This document shows, piece by piece, positions 10,923 through 21,893 of a DNA stretch of 64,000 bases. This DNA is from Toxotes chatareus (Eukaryota > Chordata > Actinopteri > Toxotidae). A program made the translations under genes and the position numbers. Under the pieces are notes generated by a model. That model worked only from the letters and a program-made list of their open reading frames with translations. It ran no database searches and was not told the DNA's origin. How positions within the stretch are numbered: the stretch's first letter is position 1; each line of letters begins with the position of its first letter. The DNA is taken from NCBI GenBank assembly GCA_016801885.1, contig CM028891.1, positions 12,693,517 through 12,757,516 of the forward strand. The letters are read 5' to 3'.

Positions 10923-13240
10923 CAGATTTTGTTTTCTTTGTGAAACTGTGAGTTGTTGGCACTTTGTGGAGTTCAGATCAAAGCAACAACCTTTAGTCTG
11001 AAGCAGATGCTTGGACTGGAATGGCTGTTGTCAAAGCTTTGGTTTCCAACCTTTTTGGTTTGGTGAACCCTTAAAATGAAGTATTGACTATTCGCGACTT
11101 CTCTTCACTGGCATGGTGTCTCAGGACCAACAGGATAGGTCTTGAAATAATACTCATTGATAGTAATCCTGATTCTTTTCACTTTGTTCTTGTGAAAAAT
11201 CTATAGTAATGTACAAAGTTTGTGTCTCCGGATCTATTTCCTGTCTGCTGTATCAGTAATCTGTCTGTTCATCTATCGTGCGCTTATCTCCAAAATCTAC
11301 ATGTGTGTAATTTGTCTGTTTTAAATGCTTCAGCTCTGTTTCAGTTTATTGACAGTGAGGGAGGAGGCAGTAGTAAAGGTGTGATAGTTTGTTAAGGATC
11401 AGATCCTTGTGGATTTTCTTCTTCTTCTCAACTTACCACTGAGGTCTTGAACGATGCTGCCTGCTGCCACAGAGGAGTAAATGTTGTCTGGAGAGAACGA
11501 AGCGCTAACATTTGCAGATCTCTCTTAGAAACAGGGAGTTTTGTTTTCCAGAATGCCAGACTGTTCATGTTTGCAAATGTCAACATTTGTAAAAGCCGTT
11601 GTTGAGCTCCAGCAGACTGAGGGCCCCCTGAGGGATTAGAGGAGGCTCTGTTTACCTGCTCTGAGGAATGCTGCCCTGCACGGACGCTTTTGTATCTGTC
11701 AGGGACCCAAGGTCACAGCTCTGGGAGAGATGGGCCACTTTGTCCCTCCCCAAAGTTTCCACCTCACAGTATCAACAACAAAACACAATGTGGGAGAAGG
11801 AAATGGAATTCCTGCTCATGTTGCAACAGTGTTCAGAAACTGTGGTTCAGTGGCCCCCTTTTACCTTTGATAAGTCTGGGTGGAGGACGGCTTTTATCAT
11901 TTTTGTGATTTTTTTTTTTTTTTTTTTTTTTTATAATCAAAAAACTATAACAGATTCACATTATTTATTTGCATTTTAAAATATGTCATAACTCCACTTG
12001 AATCTCTGCTTCTTTCTAGACCTGTTGAGTTATTTTGTTTGAAGCATCAAACTTAAGTCCTTAAGAACCAAAGGCGGGAGCCACTGCAGTTTGTTCTGTG
12101 TCCCCTTCGATAGTCCACTACATTTATTTATATACTAGTGAACCTAAATAGCAGATAATGCTCCTTTCTTCCTCTGAGTGTATTCGGTTGTCTTATAAAA
12201 CTTTTTCCATCTGTAGAATGATTTTTGAGACATTTCCTGGCAGCACTACCTGTGATTGACCACACGGTGTCGCACTTGTACAACTTAAGGCAGCTGGGAT
12301 GAACTGATGCTGCAGCTGATGTCAGAGAGATATGTAGTGTAACAATACCGAAGCACACCTGAAGAGGACCAAAACGCATCACTACAACCAAACTATTAAG
12401 TGCTACATGCACACTACAAGTCCTTATGAAAATATTGGAGGATTATAGCGATTTGTTAAGACTAACAAATGTTTGGCTGAGCTGTGACTTAGACTACAAT
12501 GACTGGGTTTCTTCTTTTGGACCCGACTGTCAGTCACTGATGGAGCAATCTGACCTCAGACCAGCAGACACCGAGAAGCAGATTTAGGGCCAACAAACAC
12601 ACTTGTGTTTAATTTGTCTGCAGGTTAGGAGCTATTTGCGGAGGGCAAACCTCGTTAAATTTGACGTGGACTCTCAACATTTCACAAGCATGCAAAAGGT
12701 AGTTCAAAGCGCAATATTTTCGCCATTTTGTAAGATCTGGCAAACAGGGCGAAATTGTTTGCTGGCTTTCCCAGTGGGATGCACTCATTCAGTTGCCATG
12801 CAAAAAAACAAAAAAATAACTTGAACTATAGCCGCCTTCGCGCTTTGCTCATTATAAAACATAACTAGACCAACGGGGAAATGTAAATACAAGCCTGAAG
12901 CTGATGTATTTAAAGATTAGCTGTTCTAACAACTAATTTAACACCTTAATATGGCTGTAAAATATCTCTTCATATCGCTCAAAGGTTCCTCTTGGTGTTT
13001 CCTGTGAAGCTCATTCAGACAAAGACATGTAACAACTGCAACTTTGAAGATTTTCTTTATCTCATTTTGTAATAAACATATAAATAATAAACTCTAGACA
13101 TTTTTGACACATCGCCCTGTTATGAAAGTTAACTGGTATGGTCTGGCTATATAGACTATCCAAACTGTGCATCTGCCGCAGGTCATTTCTATAAAACTAT
13201 TTCCCTATTACAAAATATGAAAAGAAAAATACATTTTAGT
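10923..13240. other. intergenic region between convergent rbm33 and shha
   Basis: This is about 2.3 kb between the proposed 3' ends. I see no exon. It holds a decayed repeat at about 11037-11165, a T run at 11909-11932, and otherwise unremarkable AT-rich sequence. AATAAA motifs on the + strand at about 13068-13090 could be distal rbm33 signals. Confidence 0.5.
11037..11165. repeat. decayed interspersed repeat fragment
   Basis: The stretch ggtttccaacctttttggtt followed by a ...gtgaaccctta-type sequence resembles the 'ggttcccaacctttttggctcgtgacccctta' family common in fish genomes. This is judged from memory of the family, without alignment. The borders are approximate. Confidence 0.35.
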
Positions 13241-14123
13241 ACATTTACAGGAGTTACTTATTAATTTATTTAACGAAACCGTTTCAGTACTACTTTAACT
13301 GTTACTGAATTGTCAGAATCTGCATTTAATATTTTTCTCAGAAGAAAACAGGAAAAAAAAAAATAGAAACACACAAAAGAAAAATGCAAGAGAATGCAGA
13401 CATGAGGCAGAATATCTGTCCCTCTCCGACAACTTAAACGAACAGTTTCCAAAATAATAAAATTCTTAATAAACCAAGCAGTACAAGATTTTCCAATACT
13501 TTCCCAACTACTGTATTTAAATTAAAATATATTCTCATATCTTACACTATTTCAAATAACGAAATGTGATTCGGTAGCGATCTGTCAAAATCTAATTTAC
13601 AATTCTGTGTATAAAAATATAATTTATGGAACCCCGCGAAGTTTGTTCTCCCCAAAATATAACAGTCAGTTGCACATATATGCACATATGAACATTACAA
13701 CCTGTCAAAGTTAGCTCCTTTCTACATGGTCTTCTTTCTCTTTGCGCTATTTTTTTTTCTTTTTTCTTTTTTTCTTCATTTTTTTTCTTCCTTTTTTTTT
13801 GCATTTGAGATATACAAAAATAGATTATGCACAATTTGCTGCCCACAACCGTTTCAGAATCCATTTGTGTGACAGCAACGAGTTCACATGAGAATAAATT
13901 ATTCAAAGAGAAACTTTTTAAGGCTCCATTCATTCTTTGAAAGGGGACACATCTTGGAAAGGTCACTGAAATAAATATCCCAACTCCGCTGGGGCCTTTT
14001 GTCTTGTCTGTTCGTTTTTTGTTTTTTTGTTTTTTTAATTATTATTATTATTTTATTTTTTAATCTACTGAATAGTTCGTGTGTCCTACATTTAAGTCCC
14101 GCTCTGCTCCTGTAGTAGAGGTT
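13240..14123 (-). other. shha: shha 3' untranslated region (inferred extent)
   Basis: This AT-rich region lies downstream of the shha stop (14124-14126). On the transcript strand an AATAAA lies at 14052-14057, only about 70 bases after the stop, and another at 13265-13270. The second fits better, because vertebrate shh mRNAs usually carry a 3' UTR of about 1 kb or more. A purine-rich tract on the mRNA (T/C-rich on the + strand) spans about 13749-13800. The end point is an inference. Confidence 0.5.
13265..13270 (-). terminator. shha: candidate shha polyadenylation signal
   Basis: TTTATT on the + strand reads AATAAA on the shha strand, about 855 bases after the stop codon. It is one of at least two candidates; the other at 14052-14057 sits in an A/T-rich low-complexity run close to the stop. 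Confidence 0.4.
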
Positions 14124-14812
14124 TCAACTGGGGTATACTGACATCCCAAGTGGATGGATCGAGTGGCTGTCCAAGAGCCATGTTCCTAATTGGTAAAGGA
14201 TCTTGGAGTACCAGTGCACTCCGTCGCTCTGTGCACTACCTTGAGGTTGGGAACTGAAAAGCAACGAGGACACCCAGTGGGTGAGCCTGACAGGTGCCAG
14301 GGCCCAGTGCGCCAGGTCGTGGTCTGCGATCGCTGCGTAACAAGACGCAAGGACCTGGTCCACCACAACGGTCCCCTGCACGGTCACCGGCGCAAAGGAG
14401 CCCTCGTGCTCTTGCGTGTAAATCCGTTTTACGGTCACAGGCTGGAGTCGACTTCGCTCGGCGTCAAAGACGAACACCTTTTGTCCACGCTGGACTTGGC
14501 TGGCGAAGATTGCCGACATCCGCTTGTCCGCCTTCTCCGTGTAGTTGTCGTGGCCGACGAAGAGGAGGTGCGCCGCGGTCAGGGTGATTTTCTGGCCCAG
14601 GTCGGTTTCGATCACGTAGAAGAGCCTCCTGGTCGTCGAGTCTTGGTCTATGAACATGATGAAGTCGGTGTAAATCGGGTTTCCATCCTCATCTGCTGCC
14701 AGCACCTTGTCGCCGCTTTGGAGGTCTTTGACCGCCTTCTTGGTGCCATCCTGCAGGGTGACGGTGGAGGACCCTGGGAAGCAGCCACCTGATTTTGCTG
14801 CCACTGAGTTTT
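14124..14812 (-). CDS. shha: shha coding exon 3 (Hint domain)
   Basis: The acceptor is tttattttaacag|AA at 14813/14812 and the stop is at 14124-14126. It completes Glu188, then reads [15 protein letters not shown]. The autoprocessing domain of 219 residues (198-416) ends with [27 protein letters not shown], the conserved C-terminal tail of Shh. The domain is shorter than in mammals, as is usual in fish. Confidence 0.97.
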
Positions 14813-17800
14813 CTGTTAAAATAAAAGATTACGGTGTTAAAAAATGTAAATCTTTCCAAATCATACGGTTTTACACCACCCAAAAAATGATTATTAAGTC
14901 CTCCAATATGGCAGAGCTCATCATGGTGCAGTAAATGTATTTTAAAAACACGTGCAGAGTCTTAAAGCGGAAATATTTAAATACTTTTTGACTTAAAAGA
15001 TAATAAATCGCACTCAATACAGTTCAGACCACCGCCCCATTCAAAAGCCCATTCAGGAACCTTCCCTTTTTTTTTTTTTTTGCTGGTATTTGTATTTTTT
15101 CCTGCCTCCTCACATCATGGTGGGCCATATGCATTTTGCATAATGATGCCTGTCGGCTCCCCCATGCCAAATGCGTATTGGCTTGGCCCACGTTGTCTGA
15201 GACGAGAAAAGAAACTGAAAGCCTTTGGCTCATCTATTCTTAATTAAAAAACCCAATAAAGAGCAGGCATTGATATTCTAAATCAGCTTGTGGATCGAGC
15301 TACTCTCGGTAAAGAACACTTACGCCTTTCCCAGCTACTCTTCCCATATTTACTCAGGTGCAGAAACCTCTATGTGACAATTCACACAAATAGGCGACTC
15401 ACAACTACTATTTACCCAGTGGAGCCACTTTTCCAAGCCTCTCCAGTTGTAGATTTGAATTTAAATGAGGGCCCGGACTCTTAAATGCTTTCTGTTGTGC
15501 AACATCAATGTCCCCTCTTTCTACCACCTCTCCCTGCTTTGTTGTCAGTCTTGATGACAATAATTTTGGCCTTGGTGGAGCTCTTCACATACCAGTCTCT
15601 AGGATCACACTGTCCTACACACAGAAAAGGGGGTTTCCTACTCAGAATTTGAGGCTTTTAATCTTCTTTTAAGATTCCCGAGCATGAAATAAGGTGACAA
15701 CTGAAAACCAGATTTACCCCAACCAATTCAACGTTGTTCAGCCAAATCCTTTTGGTAAAGTCGCATGACCCCTAATGACACGTCGGCCTGGCCCATACTG
15801 TGATCTCAAAACGTGTGTGCTGCATGAGAAATAAGGGATTTATCAATAAAGTCTGAGCAAAGAAAAAGTGCCATGGTTCATCAATCAGTGCGAAGAAATA
15901 TTTTCTAAGCCCCGTAGGTGTCCTAGTGCTTAGTGAAGGCCTAAGAGGAAGCTTATTGCAGCCTAAAGTGAGCCACAATAAAAGTCTTAAAATTAAAAAT
16001 TCAATATCAAAGCTAGGACAAATAAGATGCTAAAAAAGAGGTTAACTGGCAAGTTTTTTTTTTGTTTATCCCCTATATGATCAAATCCAAATTGTTACCT
16101 AATTTAGAGCTAACAATACAACTTGCAGCGTCTTATTTTTGGTTGCAGCTGGTGTTCAGAAATCCACAGAACAAAATGATTTGCTTTTCTAGGTCACACC
16201 GAGGAGCCTTGTTAGATTATGGCCGTGGTTCCCACCAGGAGACAGTGTGGGGCGATGTAAGATCAAGAAATAAGCTGCATGGGAAATGCTCATAACGCCA
16301 CAGGCTGGGATGTGCCCATACATCATTCATGGAAATATATATTTACAGTTTCGTACACCAAAAATCTGTTTAAAGTTAACATTTGGTTTCTGCGCTTCAG
16401 TTTCCTCATCAGATAAATACTGAGAGCGCGTTTCTTGGTATTAATCGTTGATTGAACGATAATGTGTGATTTATTGGCGATCATTACATGGGCAAAAACG
16501 TATTGTTCAGATTTGAAAACACATTTTATCTCACGTTTAGTTTCTTTGAGCTTGGAAATGTTGGTCAGTGAGATCTTTTTTTTTTTGGACACTTGCCTGG
16601 GTCCATGCCTGACGAGCATCGCCTTCGTTTTCTCTATTTCTGGACTCTGTTAACTTCGTTACATCTAATCTGTTTGACTTTTTGCTTACAAACAGCCGAT
16701 CACTCCCTGATTTTACATGAAGCTTTTCTATAAGATAAAGCTGCAGTTTCCTTGAGCTGCACCTGCTCTTTTAGATGATTACAATCGCACCTGACGGAAA
16801 ATGAGCTCTGGTGATAGATTTGGTCTTTTTGTCCTACACAGCCAGCATCACAGTGCGCATGACAGATTTTCCAAAGGCACAACAAGGTGGTTTTCCTCCC
16901 GTATCGCAGTCATACCTGCTTTCACAGAGCAGTGAATGTGGGCTTTGGATTCGTAATAGACCCAGTCGAATCCGGCTTCCACTGCCAGCCTGGACAGAGT
17001 GCCGTATTTGCTCTTGTCTCTGTCTGAGGTGGTGATGTCCACGGCCCTGCCCTCGTAGTGAAGAGACTCCTCAAAGTGGTGTCCGTCCTCGTCCCAGCCC
17101 TCGGTGACCCGCAGCTTTACCCCGGGCCACTGGTTCATCACTGAGATGGCCAGCGAGTTCAGCTTGTCTTTACATCTCTGCGGGAAGGAGAAATGGATCA
17201 ATTAGTCGCCTGTTGTGTCGTAGATTGGGTCATAGATCTGTCCTGGGGCGTAAATTGCGACTAAGTCCGAGTTTAGAATAGCATCTGTCTCGAAAGCCTT
17301 TTTTTATATTGACACATATTTGTTGCCAAGACTAGCAGGTGCTCATAACTCTCTACAAATATGCCATCTTTTGGTCAGAGAAATAAAATATTAGACCGCA
17401 TGCGCCAAACATAGAAGTTTGTCCTTGTATTTCCCCTCAGGATAATACCTTTCCTATAGATTCGTGGCCAGTTTGCTTGATCTCTGTTGTCTATTATATC
17501 ATAATGACAATTAAGAATCATATCTGGGCTCGCTGAGGCCTCGCCCACGCCTCTCCATCCCCACCTGACGCCCCTGATTCCTCTCAGCTGAGGTGAAACA
17601 CAGGGACTGAGCTGCAGCCCTGATCCTGAATGTGAGCTTGCATTTCTCAGTGTGAGCAGCAGCGTCAGAGGGCACATCTCGGATAAGAAAGCTGCTGATG
17701 AAATATTGATAAGGCACTGCATTCGCTTCACTGGCCTATAACATATGGGTCTTTGGTCTTGGAGAGGTGCGAGCTGCGTCCCTTTCTATCAAAAAAAGTG

Positions 17801-20800
17801 TTGCATTGAAGACAACACGCATGCATGCATGATAAATTCATGAGTTTGTATTAGGCCATGAAATGAGCGAGTCCTTTGTTGGTTGCAACTTGTCTGTTTT
17901 CTTTGAATAAATAATTGATATGCAGATGATATGAAGATGATCTTCAAGAGCAGCTGAAGCCTTAAAATATCTGGAGTTTGTCCTATAAATAAATCGTCGC
18001 ACCCCAACCTCTCCGCGCTCTCCCAATGAAGATGCTTGGCCTTCTCCAAGACAACTATTCTCAACACTCAACCAATATGTCAAATAAAACACCACAAAGA
18101 GTCTTTTCAGTCCAACCGCGGAGGGAAACTTTCATTATTCTTCTCCTGCAAAGTCTTGGAAACGTGACATGCCTCCTTAAGTCGTGGTGTTTTGGCTGCT
18201 GACAGACAGACTTGTGAAATATCCAGGGATGGTATGGGCGCACAGAGAGGCGTCTATGTGTGACCCACTGTCCTTTTCCCTTCTGTGTCCTGAAGCAAGA
18301 ATGTTCACACAGACCCAAAAACTCGTATAACAAAAAAGAAAAAAAAGAGATTCCTCATATATCAGTGGCTGTTTTATGGGGATATCACACTTGTAGAATG
18401 TGTTGAATAAAAAACAGCTCCCTAAAAAACCTCCCACATTCTGAGTGGGTTTGTCGGAGTCAAGAGCCGTAAAGCTTAACCTATTTATTAATTCATTAGG
18501 TCGTGTGCCGCAAATCAAGCCAAATTCTGCTCAGCCACCGTGAAGCCCAGCAGGGCGCCCCGGACCGGCGCTTTGTGCTCGGGGTAAAGTTGTTCAACAG
18601 CCTCCCTCTTAATCTTTTCACAAATGATTTGGTTAGAGGAAACACTTATCAGCTACCTGTCAGTGCAAACAAGCCGCCAGCTCATCTCTTTTCCGACTCG
18701 TTTGCACTGTGGGCAGGGACCGCAGGCTTCCTAACAGTGGTACACGGCCAAAAACAATCCACTCTTAAAAGCCTTTTGATCTCGTATTGAAGCTTTTCTT
18801 AAATGTTCAAATGAACGTGTGTCGGTGTGGATGGCGTGATTCCGCAAGGCAAATCAAGTCATTAGTTTTATTAAGTCATTTTCTCGTCACAAAATCTACT
18901 CAGCACCTTATTCTGCTATCTTGAAAAATAATCTTGAAACAATTGGAACTTTAACGGGAAATAAGTGTAATTTAGGAGACTGGGTAGTCTCACTGCTCCA
19001 CAAGAACATTTCTACTTATACTGAGACAAATTATCCTCTCTCACTTAAACTCCAGCGTTGATTTGAGGATATGATGGATATTTTTTGCAGCTCAGCCTCC
19101 AAACTGATGCCCCTTCTCACTTTAGGCCCCGCCACTCCCGGAAACACCATCTGTAAATGTCTGTAAAGCACCTCTATTGGCAGCTTTCCTGGGAGTGAGC
19201 TGTGCCTTAATACTTAAGGGAGTAGGTGCTTGTTCAAGCGCTCCTCCAAGTGTCAAGTATTATAGTCTTGACTAGACCTTAGTGAGTTGATTGATTAATA
19301 CATTTATTGCACACACCGAGGGGTCCAACATCAAGCACGTGTCTTGTTTCGTGATGAATACAGCATCTATTTTCTACAACACAAGATAGCGAGGAAAGTT
19401 TACTCTTTTCGTGCGTAAAACTCCGTGCGTAAAAGCCCACCGGATTCATGCGTAAAGCGTGGAACAGCGCAAAGACTGTTGGCACAGCGTAAATCCCCAT
19501 GTGATCATGCTTATGCCTTTGTCAGAGAAGTCTAGAAAACAGCCTCAGCCTCTCTCTTTTGAATGTACATTCTTTAATTTGATGGCTTTGCAATGGCACG
19601 TACGATAAGTCCAATATCACCTGTTTTAACTTACTGTGGCCTCCCGCTGACCAAAGGTCATAAGTTCAAATTGCGTCTCAGGCCCAGTCAGGGGTGCCTA
19701 AAAGCCCTTTCATGTACATTTCACACTTGGAGTTGGTTGTTGTGTTCTCTTTAAACGCTCGGATGCTGAATGGAAAACGGATGATGAACAGCGATAGAGA
19801 TTAAAAAAATATATATATAAATCTTTAAAACAGGAGGCAACTCCTAAAATGTTATTTAAAGGCTCCCAAAATAGATGAAATCGTTTCTCAGAGGATTTCC
19901 CACCTCGTTTGTATGATTTAATACGGTCCTGCCAACACAACTGTTTATACAGCAGGTGGGGCGTTTTACTCTGATTGAAAGCCTTAATGAAGACACGTTT
20001 CGCTACATTCTCGGAAATCCTCAGAAAAAGAGTGAAATGAAGCCGTTCCTCTTTTTTTGTGGAGACCCTGGAGTCTCCACGAGGAAGCCTATCGCGGGTG
20101 GGGGGCGTCCCTGAACCCCACATCACATCCCCACGCGCCTGTAATTTCATGATCTGCGTGTATGAGAACCTATAGGTTTATGAGAGAGGGGATGTGGGGA
20201 GGGCTGAGAGGGACGCCGAGACTGCACGCACAGTGAATATTTCATCGGAGCTCGTGCTCATGCATGGTGCGAGGCACGGGTTCAGGGACTCCGGCGCGCG
20301 CCCGGCGTCATCACCACCAGCACCACCACCACCATCAACCACCGGCATTTTATTATTACTGAGCCAATATCACCCAAGCGCTTTTAATAATTCACCAGCA
20401 TCTGAGTGCTAAAAGTCATGCTGAAGAGACGCGGCATCCTGCAGCCCGGAGAGAAATCAAGGCTACATCTCTCCGATGTATTGTTAGCCTCATCTTATCT
20501 GTACTGAACGAGCTATGAGCTTTGATAACTAACTGCCTACATGAGGATGGAGTATTTTAAAAAAAGATGTCATCTTCCATGCAAGCGCATTTGTAAAAGG
20601 CACCATCACCCCTGTGCGCCTTGCTCCTAGAATTGACCGAGTCCCACCCATTTATGAAGTCCTCAACACTCTCAAAGAAATGTCACTGTTTTCACGCACT
20701 GGTGCACACCATGCGAAAAGCCAAATTACAGCAGCCAGTGCGAGAAAATGTCTGAATGAGCCACGCCATGCCTGAATAAGCCCGGCTGTTAGAAGCGGTG

Positions 20801-21587
20801 CGCATCCCCAGGACTGGAATAAAGAAAAGGCGCTTTAAACAAGCTGTAACGTAAAGCTTCAATATACCACAAATACTGAACGTCTTCACGAAATGTAAGG
20901 TAGCATGGATGTGCGCCTATAAGGCAACAAACACTGTTTCACAGAGATACAAATATAGATATGAGGAGAGGGGCGCATTAATATTTTAAATACACTGTCA
21001 CAATCATGAAGGCCGAGTGTCCTGACTGTCCGCCTGCACATTACTTCTCCAGCTGGATTTCTACATTCGCCTCAAGCCTGCAGCCTTTGAAAACTCCCAT
21101 GCTGGTGCATTAAGCGCATCTGCTTTTACAGTGAAGTTAAAAGGCTCAGTGTGAAGAGTTCAGCAGCGGGTAAAACAGACTTCACTTAAGGTGCGCAATC
21201 AGTCTGACAAGGAGGTTGTTGCAGTGCGCAGTGATGGTGCGTTAGGAGACGGGCAGTGGGGGGAAAAAGGTTATTCTGTCTCCTCACCTGAGTCATTAGC
21301 CTGTCGGCACCGGTGTTCTCCTCATCCTTGAATATGATGTCTGTGTTATAATTGGGAGTCAGTTCTTTAAATCGCTCGGAGTTTCTTGTGATCTTGCCTT
21401 CGTATCTGCCGCTTGCCCCGAGGGTCTTCTCCGCCACGTTGGGGATGAACTGCTTGTACGCAAGAGGTGTCAGCTTCTTCGGGTGTCTTCTCCTGCCGTA
21501 GCCCCTGCCCGGTCCGCATCCCATCCCAGAGGACACCAAGGACAAGCAGATGAGACCGACCAATACGATTCTGGTCCAGAGCAGCAT
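14124..21587 (-). CDS. shha: sonic hedgehog a, complete (three coding exons)
   Basis: The spliced CDS joins complement 21288-21587, 16916-17177 and 14124-14812: 416 codons plus stop, against about 418 in zebrafish Shha. Residues 1-23 are a hydrophobic signal peptide. Cys24 (CGPGRG) is the palmitoylation site. RRRHPKK at 32-38 is the heparin-binding basic motif. The signalling domain runs to Gly197, with Glu89/Glu90/Asp95 in the calcium-binding loop. Cys198 (GG|CFPG) starts the Hint autoprocessing domain, with T266-x-x-H269 (TAAH) as its catalytic motif. Self-cleavage at 197/198 attaches cholesterol to the secreted N-terminal ligand, which binds Patched and patterns neural tube, gut and fins. 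The exon lengths 300 and 262 equal those of other vertebrate SHH genes. Shha rather than Shhb is chosen from RYEG, RRRH and [11 protein letters not shown]. The start ATG has A at -3. No broken feature is seen. Confidence 0.97.
15085..15290. promoter_or_regulatory. candidate intronic enhancer block in shha intron 2
   Basis: This is repeat-free, high-complexity sequence with an octamer-like ATGCATTTTGCATAAT (about 15129-15144), a NFI-like TTGGCTTGGCCCA (about 15178-15190) and TTAATTAA (about 15239-15246). The position fits the intronic floor plate/brain enhancers of other vertebrates. The call is from motif content and position only. Confidence 0.35.
15770..16035. promoter_or_regulatory. second candidate regulatory block in shha intron 2
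   Basis: The block is repeat-free and holds ATCAATCAG (about 15879-15887), an AATAAAGT motif (about 15845-15852) and ACAAATA (about 16019-16025), which is TATTTGT, forkhead-like, on the shha strand. This is an inference without alignment. Confidence 0.25.
16916..17177 (-). CDS. shha: shha coding exon 2
   Basis: The acceptor is cttcccgcag|AGATGT at 17178/17177 and the donor is AAAGCAG|gtatga at 16916/16915. The 262 bases end with one base of the split Glu188 codon. It codes [12 protein letters not shown]...[10 protein letters not shown], including the zinc-site His and Asp residues ([13 protein letters not shown] and the HIHC His). Confidence 0.97.
18440..18910. promoter_or_regulatory. candidate intronic enhancer block in shha intron 1
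   Basis: This is repeat-free sequence with GCAAACA (18665-18671; TGTTTGC, forkhead-like, on the other strand), TATTAATTCATTAGG (about 18485-18500) and a twice-repeated AAGTCATT (18856-18863 and 18873-18880). Placement in intron 1 matches where zebrafish midline enhancers lie. Motif evidence only. Confidence 0.35.
19413..19493. promoter_or_regulatory. cluster of four GCGTAAA motifs in shha intron 1
   Basis: Exact GCGTAAA occurs at 19413-19419, 19427-19433, 19450-19456 and 19487-19493. On the shha strand it reads TTTACGC, which resembles posterior-HOX-type sites. Four copies of one 7-mer in 81 bases is far above chance. A binding role is inferred. Confidence 0.4.
20059..20080. other. inverted repeat (8-bp stem, 6-base loop)
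   Basis: GTGGAGAC at 20059-20066 and its exact reverse complement GTCTCCAC at 20073-20080 flank CCTGGA. It lies in shha intron 1 and could form a hairpin in the pre-mRNA. No known function. Confidence 0.6.
21288..21587 (-). CDS. shha: shha coding exon 1
   Basis: ATG is at 21585-21587 and the donor is CAG|gtgagg at 21288/21287. It has exactly 100 codons, phase 0. It codes the signal peptide, mature Cys24, the basic heparin-binding motif and the start of the signalling domain through ...DRLMTQ. Confidence 0.97.
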
Positions 21588-21828
21588 TTTTGTCCTTTAA
21601 GATCTCAAACGAGTCGCCGCTGCTGTCTCTACCGTCTGCCTCTCCCGGCTCTCGCAATGTCCTTGTCTCCTCCTCTACTTCGCCTTCGCCTGGTCTCTAC
21701 CGTGGCAGGTGCGGAAATGAACGCCTCAGACAAATGGTAATAACGGGGCACATCGAAGGAGGGTTAAAAAAAAGTAGTGAGGGAATTAAAAGCCACGGGA
21801 TCTCTAGTCGAGCTGCAGCCGCTTGTGT
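21588..21828 (-). other. shha: shha 5' untranslated region (inferred)
   Basis: About 240 bases lie between the start codon and the site 25-30 bases below the TATA-like element. It contains one upstream ATG (21751-21753) that opens an 18-codon frame ending TAG at 21697-21699, before the shha ATG. Its context is weak (T at -3). Confidence 0.45.
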
Positions 21829-21853
21829 GAGGCGACCGCTTTTACTGCTTTGT

Positions 21854-21893
21854 ATTATAGCACCGATCTATAGCAGCGGAGGGACGTGATTGG
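21854..21893 (-). promoter_or_regulatory. shha: shha core promoter (TATA-like and CCAAT box)
   Basis: On the shha strand, CCAAT lies at 21889-21893 (within AGCCAATCACG) and CTATAAT at 21854-21860, about 30 bases apart. This is the usual order and close to the usual spacing. Transcription would start near 21825-21830. The region lies about 270 bases upstream of the ATG. Confidence 0.55.

Larger units (their letters stand above)
14813..16915 (-). other. shha: shha intron 2
   Basis: This 2.1 kb intron has GT/AG borders. In mouse the second Shh intron holds the SFPE2 and SBE1 enhancers, and in zebrafish an intronic activation region (ar-C) is described. Two repeat-free blocks here (about 15085-15290 and 15770-16030) are the best places to look. 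A T run of about 15 bases lies at about 15067-15082. I cannot align to the known elements. Confidence 0.8.
17178..21287 (-). other. shha: shha intron 1
   Basis: This 4.1 kb intron has GT/AG borders. Zebrafish shha intron 1 carries activation regions (ar-A/ar-B) for notochord and floor plate. Visible here: a candidate block at 18440-18910, a four-copy GCGTAAA cluster at 19413-19493, and an 8-bp stem hairpin at 20059-20080. There is no exon inside. Confidence 0.85.

Noticed and set aside
14190..14792. 200-codon open frame antisense to shha exon 3
   Set aside because: It is the shadow of a GC-rich conserved coding exon on the other strand and has no domain of its own.
19710..20150. 146-codon frame in shha intron 1
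   Set aside because: It lies wholly within the intron with no splice context or recognisable protein.
21367..21657. Upstream frame overlapping the shha start codon
   Set aside because: It begins at TTG, not ATG, on the shha strand, so it is not a credible eukaryotic upstream ORF. The ATG frame at 21697-21753 was noted instead.
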